This document shows positions 4,917 to 11,512 of a stretch of 11,512 nt of DNA, piece by piece. Every line of letters starts with the position of its first letter. Within the stretch, counting starts at the first letter, position 1. The translations under genes were made by a program, and so were the position numbers. The DNA comes from Prevotellaceae bacterium (GTDB lineage: Bacteria; Bacteroidota; Bacteroidia; Bacteroidales; UBA932). Below the pieces are notes generated by a model that did no database searches, was not told where the DNA came from, and worked only from the letters and a program-made list of their open reading frames with translations. Where the stretch lies: contig JAITSM010000154.1 of assembly GCA_031287815.1 (NCBI GenBank), forward strand, positions 1 through 11,512. The letters are read 5' to 3'.

Positions 4917-7565
4917 CTAATATACGTAACTGGCATGTTTTTCATATTTCAGCAAATCGGCCAGCATGGATGATTTGGCGTTGAAATGGAAGTTCCAACT
5001 CCGGTAACTTCCGAAAGGCGTCCATGAAACGGCAAATTCAAAACAATGCAGGTCATAATGGATATTGAAGGTCGTCATCGTCAGTTTCAAATTTTTAAAA
5101 TCGAACCCCGAAGCTACTGAAACATTCATGGCCTCCGTCAATTTCACCTGCCCGTTCAACCCCAACGATTGCACATAATTATTCTGTTTTATTCCTATCC
5201 CCAAAGCGTTTTGCGTATAGTTGGTATTGTAGTTAAACGAATAGTTAAAACCCAGCGACCAGGGAGCTTTGAAGTCCTGGTAGAACTGGTATTCCGTATA
5301 AAGGTATTCGCCTGTTTCGGGATGATAGTGCTGGATACCGTCCAGCGAGGGCGCCTTATTCTTAAATCCGTTCTCGCCGCCCTTGAACTGGTAGCCGAAA
5401 GAAAAGCCGAAGGATATCAAGCGCGCAAGCCCTTGCCCGGCGCTCACGGCATACTTGCCGATTCTGCTGCCGCCACGATTGATATCTACGGCATACGGGT
5501 CGAAAGAAGCATTGGCATTCACGGCTACTTTCCCGGCAATATTTGTGTTCAGCGACATGCTGATGTTTGAAAGTTTCATGGAATCCGCCAAAAAGTTGTA
5601 GCTGCTGCTCAGGCTGAGGTTGTCTATCAGCTTCACTTTGGAGGCGCCGCCGTTAACCGTATCTTTTTTATTGCGTATTTTCATTTCAAGGTTATTGCTT
5701 AACGAGAAGCTGAGCCCCGCCGAGCGCCCCCTGCCGGACGCCGGGTAGACGCCGGCGTAGGAATAATATTCCACATCGGAGCTGTCCTGCCGGTAGGTTG
5801 TGTAGCCCCTGTTCCAGCCCCACGTAACGAGGTCGGGGCGAAACGACGCGCTGATGCTCGGCGAAATCATGTGGCGGAAAGCCTGTATAAATGCGTTACG
5901 CCCGAAAACAAAAGTGCCGTACAGGCGGGTGCTTGCCGAAATACCGAAACTGAGGTCATGGCTGAGATAAAGGTTGGAAAAGGCATTGCTTTTTATATCT
6001 TCTACTCTTTTCGTCGAATCGTTATACGTCCTGGTGATGTTTTGAAAAAACATGGTCATTCCATAGGTAACGCTGGGGGCAAGCTGAATATGGCTTAATA
6101 TATTGAACGACGGAAGCTGGATATTGAAATTATGTTTCATCCCGTTTTCCAGTTTGCTCCAAAAGTCGGGGCTTCCCCATTCCGATTCCTTGAAGCTGAT
6201 TTTATTGTCGAAGGTAGTGATATAGCCCAGCGCAAAACGTTCGTAAAAACGTTCCTTTCCCACCGCATTCTTCCGCTTGAAGGGGTATATAGTGTTCATG
6301 GTAAGCGTAAAATTGGGCAAGGTCAAGTCGTACGAACTGTCCTGCATATTCTGGCTGTGCGTCAGGTTGACCGAAAGGTTGAACGGCGAGCCTTCCCAGG
6401 ACTTGCGGAACGAAATACTCGACTGCGCACTCGATTGCAACGCCATTTGCGGATTGGTCTGGCTGTTATTCCTACGGTACGATGACGTCATAAATGAAAC
6501 GCTTGCGCCGAACGACATGTTGGGATTGGCTTTCTGGTCTTGCTGGTGCCGCCAGTTAATAGAAAACTCGCGCCTCGGGTCGTAATCGGAAGAGCCTTGC
6601 AACCCCGACACATTGTTTCGCCATTGCAAATTAAACGAACCGTCAAATTTGTACATTTTTTTGTAACGCGACGCCGCCTGGAAACCATAGGTGCCCAATG
6701 TAAAATAATCGGCCGTAAGCGCCAAATCGAAATATTCGCCGAAGACAAAATACCAGCCGATGCCGGTTAGATAAAAACCGCGCGCCGTTTCTTCTCCGAA
6801 AGACGGAAAAAGAAACCCGCCGCTCCGGTCATTGCGTTTCGGAATAAACCCGAAAGGAAGGAACAGGGGCGTCGGCACATCTTCGATAACCAAATACGCC
6901 GGGCCGAAAACCGTTTGGCTGTTCGGCTCCGGCGTTATCCGGGCGCGCGACAGTTTTAGATAAAAATGCGGGTGCGGCGCTTCGCAGACGGTATATTTCC
7001 CGCCGGCTACATTGATAGCATTATCCGGCATTTTCTTAATCACCGTCCCATGCAGGTAAGCATCGCCTTCCTGGGTAATGACGTCATTGATTCTTGCCTT
7101 GCCCGACGAAAAATTATAATACATCGTTTGCATGGCATAGTCTTTCCCGCTTTCTTTCATTACCGGCGTCCCCGCTAATTTCCCGGTGGAATCCGGCCTG
7201 CCCGACGCAAAAACAATACGCGTCTCGAAATCGTATGCCATATAGTCGGCAGTTATTTCCGTATCGCCGCTTTTTACCTTTACATCGCCATAGTAATAAA
7301 TCATCCGTTCCGCTCCGGTGAAATCATAGATAATGGAATCTTTCGCATCGCTGAAAACCGGGTCTTCCAGCGAACGCTCCCTTTGGACGGAAAGGGAATC
7401 GGCAGTCGGAGACAACGAGTCGGCGACTGCGGAGAGGGAAGCGTCGGGCAATACCAATGTGTCCTGCCGGTGGCTAACGATATCGCACACATGGTTGCGG
7501 AAACCGCTTGCCGGGCAAGGTAGCAAAAACAAAATGAAGAAAAAATATGAAGATATCTTTTTCAA
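4917..7565 (-). CDS. lptD: LPS assembly outer-membrane protein LptD (Bacteroidota type)
   Basis: LptD forms, with LptE in well-studied bacteria, the outer-membrane channel that inserts LPS into the outer leaflet. The 882-residue product has a signal peptide (basic MKK, hydrophobic core 7-19). A spacer rich in Ser/Asp follows (about 40-62), then an OstA-like periplasmic domain (from about 78, with IYYYGDVKVKSGDTEITADYMAYD). The conserved segment YLVIEDVPTPLFLPFGF (224-240) leads into a long C-terminal part of alternating amphipathic strands typical of a large beta barrel, ending LKYEKHASYVY. The start is the TTG at 7565: a stop lies three codons upstream and the first in-frame ATG is residue 88, beyond the signal peptide. 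The gene is divergent from the amidase and followed by a small gene. No LptE was seen here. The E. coli cysteine pattern is not evident. Confidence 0.88.
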   Translation of the reverse strand: MKKISSYFFFILFLLPCPASGFRNHVCDIVSHRQDTLVLPDASLSAVADSLSPTADSLSVQRERSLEDPVFSDAKDSIIYDFTGAERMIYYYGDVKVKSGDTEITADYMAYDFETRIVFASGRPDSTGKLAGTPVMKESGKDYAMQTMYYNFSSGKARINDVITQEGDAYLHGTVIKKMPDNAINVAGGKYTVCEAPHPHFYLKLSRARITPEPNSQTVFGPAYLVIEDVPTPLFLPFGFIPKRNDRSGGFLFPSFGEETARGFYLTGIGWYFVFGEYFDLALTADYFTLGTYGFQAASRYKKMYKFDGSFNLQWRNNVSGLQGSSDYDPRREFSINWRHQQDQKANPNMSFGASVSFMTSSYRRNNSQTNPQMALQSSAQSSISFRKSWEGSPFNLSVNLTHSQNMQDSSYDLTLPNFTLTMNTIYPFKRKNAVGKERFYERFALGYITTFDNKISFKESEWGSPDFWSKLENGMKHNFNIQLPSFNILSHIQLAPSVTYGMTMFFQNITRTYNDSTKRVEDIKSNAFSNLYLSHDLSFGISASTRLYGTFVFGRNAFIQAFRHMISPSISASFRPDLVTWGWNRGYTTYRQDSSDVEYYSYAGVYPASGRGRSAGLSFSLSNNLEMKIRNKKDTVNGGASKVKLIDNLSLSSSYNFLADSMKLSNISMSLNTNIAGKVAVNANASFDPYAVDINRGGSRIGKYAVSAGQGLARLISFGFSFGYQFKGGENGFKNKAPSLDGIQHYHPETGEYLYTEYQFYQDFKAPWSLGFNYSFNYNTNYTQNALGIGIKQNNYVQSLGLNGQVKLTEAMNVSVASGFDFKNLKLTMTTFNIHYDLHCFEFAVSWTPFGSYRSWNFHFNAKSSMLADLLKYEKHASYVY

Positions 7566-7589
7566 TAATGATTATTCAAAATAATGTAC

Positions 7590-7597
7590 TATTTTTG
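7590..7597 (+). promoter_or_regulatory. Probable promoter -7 element for amidase-mlaD
   Basis: TATTTTTG matches the Bacteroidota -7 consensus TAnnTTTG. Transcription would begin near 7603, leaving about 50 bases of leader before the ATG at 7656. No clear TTTG -33 box is seen at the expected distance. The position rules against the upstream ATG at 7584 as the amidase start. Confidence 0.55.
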
Positions 7598-7612
7598 CAA
7601 ACAGGTTGCAAA
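7594..7612. repeat. Palindrome joining the two divergent promoters
   Basis: TTTGCAA-ACAGG-TTGCAAA is a perfect 7-bp inverted repeat with a 5-base spacer centred at 7603. The TTTG ends of both opposing -7 elements are the outer bases of this palindrome, so the two predicted transcription starts fall on nearly the same spot. It could be a regulator site or simply the consequence of two mirrored promoters. Confidence 0.6.
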
Positions 7613-7616
7613 GTTA
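7609..7616 (-). promoter_or_regulatory. Probable lptD promoter -7 element
   Basis: On the minus strand the sequence reads TAACTTTG, an exact match to TAnnTTTG. Transcription would start at about 7603 and reach the lptD TTG start (7565) after a leader of roughly 38 bases. A perfect -33 element is not visible. A small inverted repeat, ATTATT-CAA-AATAAT (7571-7585), lies in this leader just ahead of the start codon. Confidence 0.5.
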
Positions 7617-7655
7617 GTTGATTTTTTTTATTCACTAAACTATTTTGGTAAAAAG

Positions 7656-8849
7656 ATGATAGGTGTTCTCAAAAATATTTTACGATGCGTTTGTTTTCTG
7701 CTGGCGGCAACAAATATGGGTTTATTACAGGCGCAAGTTGCGCCCGGCAATATTCAAATTCGCAAAGTAGTTATTGATGCCGGGCATGGCGGCGTAGATC
7801 CGGGCGTGATAGGAAAGCGGCTAAAAGAAAAAGACGTGGTACTGGACATAGCTTTGAGAACAGGCGAATTTATCAACGACGCCCATCCCGAAGTGGAAAC
7901 CATTTACACGCGCGACGCCGACGTCTCTGTAGGATTGACGGAACGCACCAATATCGCCAACCGGAACGATGCGGACTTTTTTATTTCCATCCACGCCAAC
8001 AGCGTGCTGAACCGGAGAAATACCGCTATCGGCGGATTTGAAACGTATGTACTGGGGATGGACCAATCGGACAGGAATATGGAAGTAGCCAAACGGGAAA
8101 ATGCCGTGATCAGTTACGAAAAAGACTATGCCACCAAGTACGAAGGCTACGACCCGAACTCGCCCGAATCCTTCATCATTTTCTCGCTCATGCAAAATTC
8201 CTACTTCGACCAAAGTTTAATGTTCGCCTCGATGGTGCAGGATGAAATGGCAAAAAGCTCGCCGGTAAAAAAGAACAGGGGCATTAAGCAACAACCGCTG
8301 CTGGTAATGTGGCGCACCGCCATGCCCAGCGTATTGATAGAAGTCGGCTTCCTTTCCAATCCCGCAGAAGAAGAATTGTTGAAAAAAGATAAAACGCGGG
8401 AAAGTATTGCCCAATGTATTGCCAACGCATTTTCCAATTACAAGGCGCACTACGAACGGAGGCACAAACCGGGGCTGGAAAATACGGCGAACGCAGCTAC
8501 TAAAAAAACCGCCGCCGCCACCGGAACAACCGCCAGCCACCAAACAGCCGCCGCCGCGCCGCCGCCCGCTACCCATACGAAAACCACGCTTGCTACCACA
8601 TCGCATCCTTCCATAACTTATGCCGTACAAATTTACGTCCTCTCCATAAAGCGGCCGGTAGACGCCGCAGAGTTTAATGGCCTGCAAAACGTCCGTTGTT
8701 TTCCGGATGAAGACACGTTTAAATATACCGCCGGGCATTACGAATCGGAAGAGCTGGCGCAGGCGGCATGCAGCATGTTGCGCAAAGAATATCCACGCGC
8801 GTTTGTGGTCGCCATCCAAAACGAAAAAATAATTAAACCCATAAAATAA
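7656..8849 (+). CDS. N-acetylmuramoyl-L-alanine amidase (Amidase_3) with SPOR-like C-terminus
   Basis: This zinc enzyme cleaves the amide bond between MurNAc and the peptide in peptidoglycan, in the periplasm, and is usually tied to cell separation or wall turnover. The 397-residue product starts with a signal peptide (hydrophobic 11-25, likely cut after LLQA, residue 26). The Amidase_3 domain (about 36-263) shows DAGHGG (zinc His44), KEKD (probable zinc Glu58), SIHAN (zinc His113) and LIEVGF with catalytic Glu229. A low-complexity Ala/Thr/Pro linker (275-318) leads to a SPOR-like domain (about 321-393, YAVQIYVLS...YESEELAQAA...AFVVAI), expected to bind denuded glycan at division sites. The ATG at 7656 is preferred to 7584, because the longer form puts 24 residues before the signal peptide and starts upstream of the probable promoter. 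mlaD follows six bases after the stop. Confidence 0.9.
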   Translation: MIGVLKNILRCVCFLLAATNMGLLQAQVAPGNIQIRKVVIDAGHGGVDPGVIGKRLKEKDVVLDIALRTGEFINDAHPEVETIYTRDADVSVGLTERTNIANRNDADFFISIHANSVLNRRNTAIGGFETYVLGMDQSDRNMEVAKRENAVISYEKDYATKYEGYDPNSPESFIIFSLMQNSYFDQSLMFASMVQDEMAKSSPVKKNRGIKQQPLLVMWRTAMPSVLIEVGFLSNPAEEELLKKDKTRESIAQCIANAFSNYKAHYERRHKPGLENTANAATKKTAAATGTTASHQTAAAAPPPATHTKTTLATTSHPSITYAVQIYVLSIKRPVDAAEFNGLQNVRCFPDEDTFKYTAGHYESEELAQAACSMLRKEYPRAFVVAIQNEKIIKPIK

Positions 8850-8855
8850 CCGGTT

Positions 8856-9755
8856 ATGCAAATCAAAAAAGAAATTAAAATAGGAATCTATGCCGTCGTA
8901 ATTATAATAGGTATGTACTGGCTGTTTAATTTTCTCAAAGGGAAAGATATTTTCAACAGCCATGCGGCTTATTATATAAGCTACGACAGGGTGGACGGCC
9001 TGTCGGCTTCTTCGCCGGTATTTCTGAAAGGATTGAAAGTAGGTACTGTTTCCGATATCGCCTACGAAGAAGACAGGCAGGCATTCCTGGTAACCGTTCA
9101 AGTCAAGACAGCCTATAATATTCCTGATAATTCCGTCGCGCAAATTTTTTCAACCGGGCTGATGAGCGGAAACGGTATCCGCATTTTAATCGGCGACAGC
9201 CCGGTCATTGCCGCTTCGGGAAGCCGCCTGGCGTCGAGCATTGCGCCGGACATGCTAAGTTCGCTCCTGCCGTTGAAAGAACAGGCGGAACAGCTGCTCG
9301 GGAACCTCAACGCCACCATCACCGCCGTGAATAATATATTGACCGATGAAACGCAAAAAAACCTGGGAGAAAGCATCGGCAGCTTGCAGAAAAGCTTGCA
9401 GCATATCGAACAAATTACCGGAACGCTGGGGGCGAAAAACGGGCATCTGAATAATACCCTCGCAAACATGGATGCTTTCTCCTCCGCGTTGCGCAACAAC
9501 AGCGAGAACATACATACGATAGCCGCCAATTTTTCGCAATTTTCCGACACGCTCCGCCGGCTCGACATAAAAGCAACCGTTGACCGCCTGAATATATTGC
9601 TGGCGCAAGCCGGCGACACCAGCGGAACCGTAGGGCAACTATTGCAAAACGATGAACTGTATCGCAACTTATCTGCCACGCTGCACAGCCTGGATGAATT
9701 GATTACAGACCTGAAAAAAAATCCGAAAAAATACGTGAAAATATCTTTATTTTAA
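8856..9755 (+). CDS. mlaD: MlaD-family MCE lipid-transport protein
   Basis: MCE proteins form hexameric rings that carry phospholipids between inner and outer membranes, anchored in the inner membrane and working with an MlaE/MlaF ABC transporter. The 299-residue product has one N-terminal transmembrane segment (about 8-26), then an MCE domain (about 36-115: YYISYDRVDGLSASSPVFLKGLKVGTV and LMSGNGIRILIG). A long, probably helical region follows (about 135-290), rich in Asn, Gln, Leu and Ser, ending DLKKNPKKYVKISLF, a tail typical of Bacteroidota members. It is six bases behind the amidase and certainly co-transcribed with it. The ABC permease and ATPase partners are not in this window. The symbol denotes family membership, not proven equivalence to E. 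coli MlaD. Confidence 0.88.
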   Translation: MQIKKEIKIGIYAVVIIIGMYWLFNFLKGKDIFNSHAAYYISYDRVDGLSASSPVFLKGLKVGTVSDIAYEEDRQAFLVTVQVKTAYNIPDNSVAQIFSTGLMSGNGIRILIGDSPVIAASGSRLASSIAPDMLSSLLPLKEQAEQLLGNLNATITAVNNILTDETQKNLGESIGSLQKSLQHIEQITGTLGAKNGHLNNTLANMDAFSSALRNNSENIHTIAANFSQFSDTLRRLDIKATVDRLNILLAQAGDTSGTVGQLLQNDELYRNLSATLHSLDELITDLKKNPKKYVKISLF

Positions 9756-9954
9756 TTTTTCCCCTGCCCCAAAAAATTGAAATGTTAAATTTTTAAAAAC
9801 TGTATCTTTTTTTATAATTGAAAAATAGGATATTGTAAAAAAAGTCAAATATGCAATGCAAAAAAAGTTTTTTTATTAGATTTTTTTTTTCAATTTTGTT
9901 GTCTCAAATTTAACAGCTGATTTTTTCTAAACCTACTAGAATTTTTATATAATT
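9756..9954. other. AT-rich leader before dnaA
   Basis: This 199-bp stretch is very AT-rich, with T-tracts at 9868-9874 and 9881-9890 (ten T). I found no match to the DnaA box TTWTNCACA on either strand and no exact plus-strand TAnnTTTG. The nearest candidates are TATCTTTT at 9803 and CAATTTTG at 9891, each one base off. A dnaA promoter is expected here, but its position cannot be fixed. No terminator for mlaD is evident. Confidence 0.5.
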
Positions 9955-11379
9955 ATGCAACCAACCGAAACCCCCCAACAAGTTTGGAATAATTGCCTGG
10001 CAGTGATTCGTGACATCATTCCGGCATCGAGTTTTAAAACGTGGTTTGAACCGATTCTTCCGCTAAAATTAAAAGACAATGTTTTCACCATTGAAGTATC
10101 CAGCCCGTTCGTATACGAGTACATCGAAGAACATTTTATTGACTTAATCAGTAAAACGCTTCGGAAGGAACTGGGGCCGAATGTGCAATTGGAATACAGC
10201 GTACAGATAGTGGCCAACGCAGACCCGGTTACTTATCCGCTACAGGGGCATACGCGGCCGAAAAATAAACCCATCCCCTATCCGGCCAATACCGAAAGGC
10301 CTATTCCCAATCCCTTCATTATTCCCGGGCTGAAACAGCTGCAAATTGACCCGCAACTTAACCCGGAATATTCCTTCTCGAATTTTATAGAAGGCGAATG
10401 CAACCGGCTGGGGCGTTCGGCGGGCATTTCCATTGCCGAAAAACCGGGAGGCACCGCTTTTAATCCGCTGTTCATTTACGGCGGCTCGGGGCTGGGAAAA
10501 ACACACCTGGCGCAAGCCATCGGTATTGCCGTGAAGGAACGTTTTCCCGAAAAAATTGTGCTGTATGTTTGCGCCAACCGTTTTCAAACGCAATATGTGG
10601 AAGCGGTAACGGTAAAAAATAAATTAAACGACTTCCTGCATTTTTACCAGATGATCGATGTATTGATTTTGGACGACGTGCAGGAATTTGCCGGAAAAGA
10701 AGGAACGCAAAACGCCTTTTTCCATATATTCAACCATCTTCACCAGTCGGGAAAACAGCTGATATTGACGTCGGACAAGCCGCCGGTGGAATTGCAGGGG
10801 CTGGAACAGCGTTTGCTGTCGCGCTTCAAATGGGGGCTTTCGGCAGAACTGAAAATGCCGAATGTGGAAACGCGCATAGCTATCCTGCAAAACAAAATTT
10901 ACCACAACGGCATGCGGCTTGACGATAAAGTGGTGTACTATATTGCGGAAAAAATTACCACTAATATCCGCGAACTCGAAGGCGCGCTGATATCGCTGCT
11001 GGCGCAGGCAATGCTGGACAAAAAAGCCATCACGCCGGAACTGGCAGAAGAAACAACGGAAAAACTGGTGAGTTCCGCGCAGCGTGAAATTGCGATCAGC
11101 GATATACAGAAAGCCGTTTGCTGCTATTTCAACCTCTCGGCCGAGAGCATGCTGTCGAAATCGCGCAAGCGCGAAATCGTGCAAGCCCGCCAAATTGCCA
11201 TGTACCTTAGCCGCAACCTGACCAAAGATTCTTTAGCATCCATCGGCGCGCAAATCGGCGGCAAAGACCATGCTACCGTACTCCATGCCGTCAATACCGT
11301 GTGCGACCTAATGGATACCGACAAACATTTCAAGCAATATGTCGTCGAAATCGAAAAACAGCTGAAAGAAACATGGTAG
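9955..11379 (+). CDS. dnaA: Chromosomal replication initiator protein DnaA
   Basis: DnaA is the AAA+ ATPase that binds DnaA boxes and opens the replication origin. The 474-residue product is full length. Domain I (about 1-85, beginning QQVWNNCLAVI) is followed by a short, Pro-rich linker domain II (about 90-130). Domain III carries Walker A GGSGLGKTH (176-184), Walker B LILDDVQ (237-243) and a sensor/arginine-finger region with RLLSRFKWGL. The DNA-binding domain IV ends with the signature DHATVLHAV (438-446), the recognition helix region. The ATG at 9955 opens the domain I homology directly. dnaN is not adjacent, as is common in Bacteroidota, and no DnaA boxes were seen nearby, so this need not be the origin. 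A terminator follows 52 bp after the stop. Confidence 0.97.
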   Translation: MQPTETPQQVWNNCLAVIRDIIPASSFKTWFEPILPLKLKDNVFTIEVSSPFVYEYIEEHFIDLISKTLRKELGPNVQLEYSVQIVANADPVTYPLQGHTRPKNKPIPYPANTERPIPNPFIIPGLKQLQIDPQLNPEYSFSNFIEGECNRLGRSAGISIAEKPGGTAFNPLFIYGGSGLGKTHLAQAIGIAVKERFPEKIVLYVCANRFQTQYVEAVTVKNKLNDFLHFYQMIDVLILDDVQEFAGKEGTQNAFFHIFNHLHQSGKQLILTSDKPPVELQGLEQRLLSRFKWGLSAELKMPNVETRIAILQNKIYHNGMRLDDKVVYYIAEKITTNIRELEGALISLLAQAMLDKKAITPELAEETTEKLVSSAQREIAISDIQKAVCCYFNLSAESMLSKSRKREIVQARQIAMYLSRNLTKDSLASIGAQIGGKDHATVLHAVNTVCDLMDTDKHFKQYVVEIEKQLKETW

Positions 11380-11398
11380 AAGGTTCTAGGTAAGACAA

Positions 11399-11426
11399 CA
11401 GACTTCAGACATTAGACCTCCTACAT
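11399..11426. repeat. Weak heptamer array E after dnaA
   Basis: Four seven-base words in register: CAGACTT at 11399, CAGACAT at 11406, TAGACCT at 11413 and CCTACAT at 11420. The first three share AGAC. It is shorter and more degenerate than the other arrays but has the same period and the same kind of position, between the dnaA stop and the terminator. Confidence 0.45.
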
Positions 11427-11430
11427 AAAA

Positions 11431-11464
11431 AAAACCGCCGGCATGTTTCCATACCGGCGGTTTT
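11431..11464. terminator. Bidirectional intrinsic terminator after dnaA
   Basis: The arm AAAACCGCCGG (11431-11441) pairs perfectly with CCGGCGGTTTT (11454-11464) around a 12-base loop. On the plus strand only four T follow the GC stem. On the minus strand the stem is followed by eight T, so it should end transcription from both dnaA and a leftward gene beyond the window. Confidence 0.85.
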
Positions 11465-11483
11465 CATTCAATTTCCGCAGGTA

Positions 11484-11505
11484 GGGGCGCAAAATTTTTC
11501 GCCCC
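11484..11505. repeat. Intergenic palindrome at the right edge
   Basis: GGGGCG (11484-11489) and CGCCCC (11500-11505) flank an AT-rich centre, AAAATTTT (11491-11498). The 22 bases are self-complementary apart from one mismatched pair (C11490 opposite T11499). It is distinct from the terminator and looks like a mobile or repeated intergenic palindrome, though only one copy is present here. Confidence 0.6.
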
Positions 11506-11512
11506 GACGCCG

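Noticed and set aside
4826..4945. N-terminal extension of the small leftward gene to 4945
   Set aside because: It overlaps the lptD end, translates the repeat array and precedes an otherwise normal signal-like segment.
7584..7655. N-terminal extension of the amidase from an ATG at 7584
   Set aside because: It begins upstream of the probable -7 element and would put 24 extra residues before a normal signal peptide that starts at 7656.
8847..8856. TAACCGGTTA palindrome over the amidase stop and mlaD start
   Set aside because: Ten bases only, and constrained by stop and start codons; no other copy noticed.
8217..9143. 308-codon minus-strand frame across amidase and mlaD
   Set aside because: Spans two well-supported genes in antisense; the Gly-rich run is the reverse of the Ala/Thr/Pro linker.
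9905..9912. Minus-strand TAAATTTG promoter-like motif
   Set aside because: Matches TAnnTTTG by chance in AT-rich DNA; no leftward gene follows it.
9756..9954. Replication origin next to dnaA
   Set aside because: The region is AT-rich, but no DnaA box was found on either strand and there is no dnaN; AT richness alone is not enough.

Overview
The window looks like chromosomal DNA of a Bacteroidota bacterium, most likely Bacteroidales. The evidence is the -7 promoter motifs of the form TAnnTTTG, the absence of clear Shine-Dalgarno sequences, the family type of the outer-membrane genes (a Bacteroidota-style LptD, an MCE protein, an amidase with a C-terminal SPOR-like domain), and a DnaA gene without dnaN beside it. 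No phage, transposase, CRISPR, tRNA or rRNA gene was recognised.

Layout from left to right. Bases 1-297 are gene-free and hold a mosaic of seven-base repeats, a pair of small hairpin repeats and a promoter. A rightward group follows: a DusB-type tRNA-dihydrouridine synthase, the RecG helicase and a secreted DUF3108 protein. The DUF3108 gene converges, 10 bp apart, on a leftward pair: lptD (LPS assembly outer-membrane protein) and, downstream of it, a small unrecognised secreted or anchored protein. A compact divergent promoter region at about 7566-7655 separates lptD from the rightward pair of a zinc-dependent N-acetylmuramoyl-L-alanine amidase and an MlaD/MCE protein. After a 199-bp AT-rich leader comes dnaA, followed by a strong hairpin terminator and a separate palindrome at the right edge.

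The central genes form an envelope block: LPS export to the outer membrane (lptD), peptidoglycan cleavage (amidase) and phospholipid transport across the envelope (MCE). The flanking genes serve tRNA modification, recombination and replication initiation. All large genes appear intact.

The most unusual signal lies in the gene junctions. Five of them carry short arrays of degenerate seven-base words, a different word family at most sites. Some are arranged as long inverted repeats, and in the first array the blocks are separated by a GC-rich linker close to GCGYCAGCCA. These arrays reach into the genes: the first repeat words supply the final Ser codon and TAA stop of both dusB and recG, and another array supplies the start codon and first residues of the small gene behind lptD. 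They resemble in style the heptanucleotide STRR repeats described in cyanobacteria; I do not know of an equivalent description for Bacteroidota.
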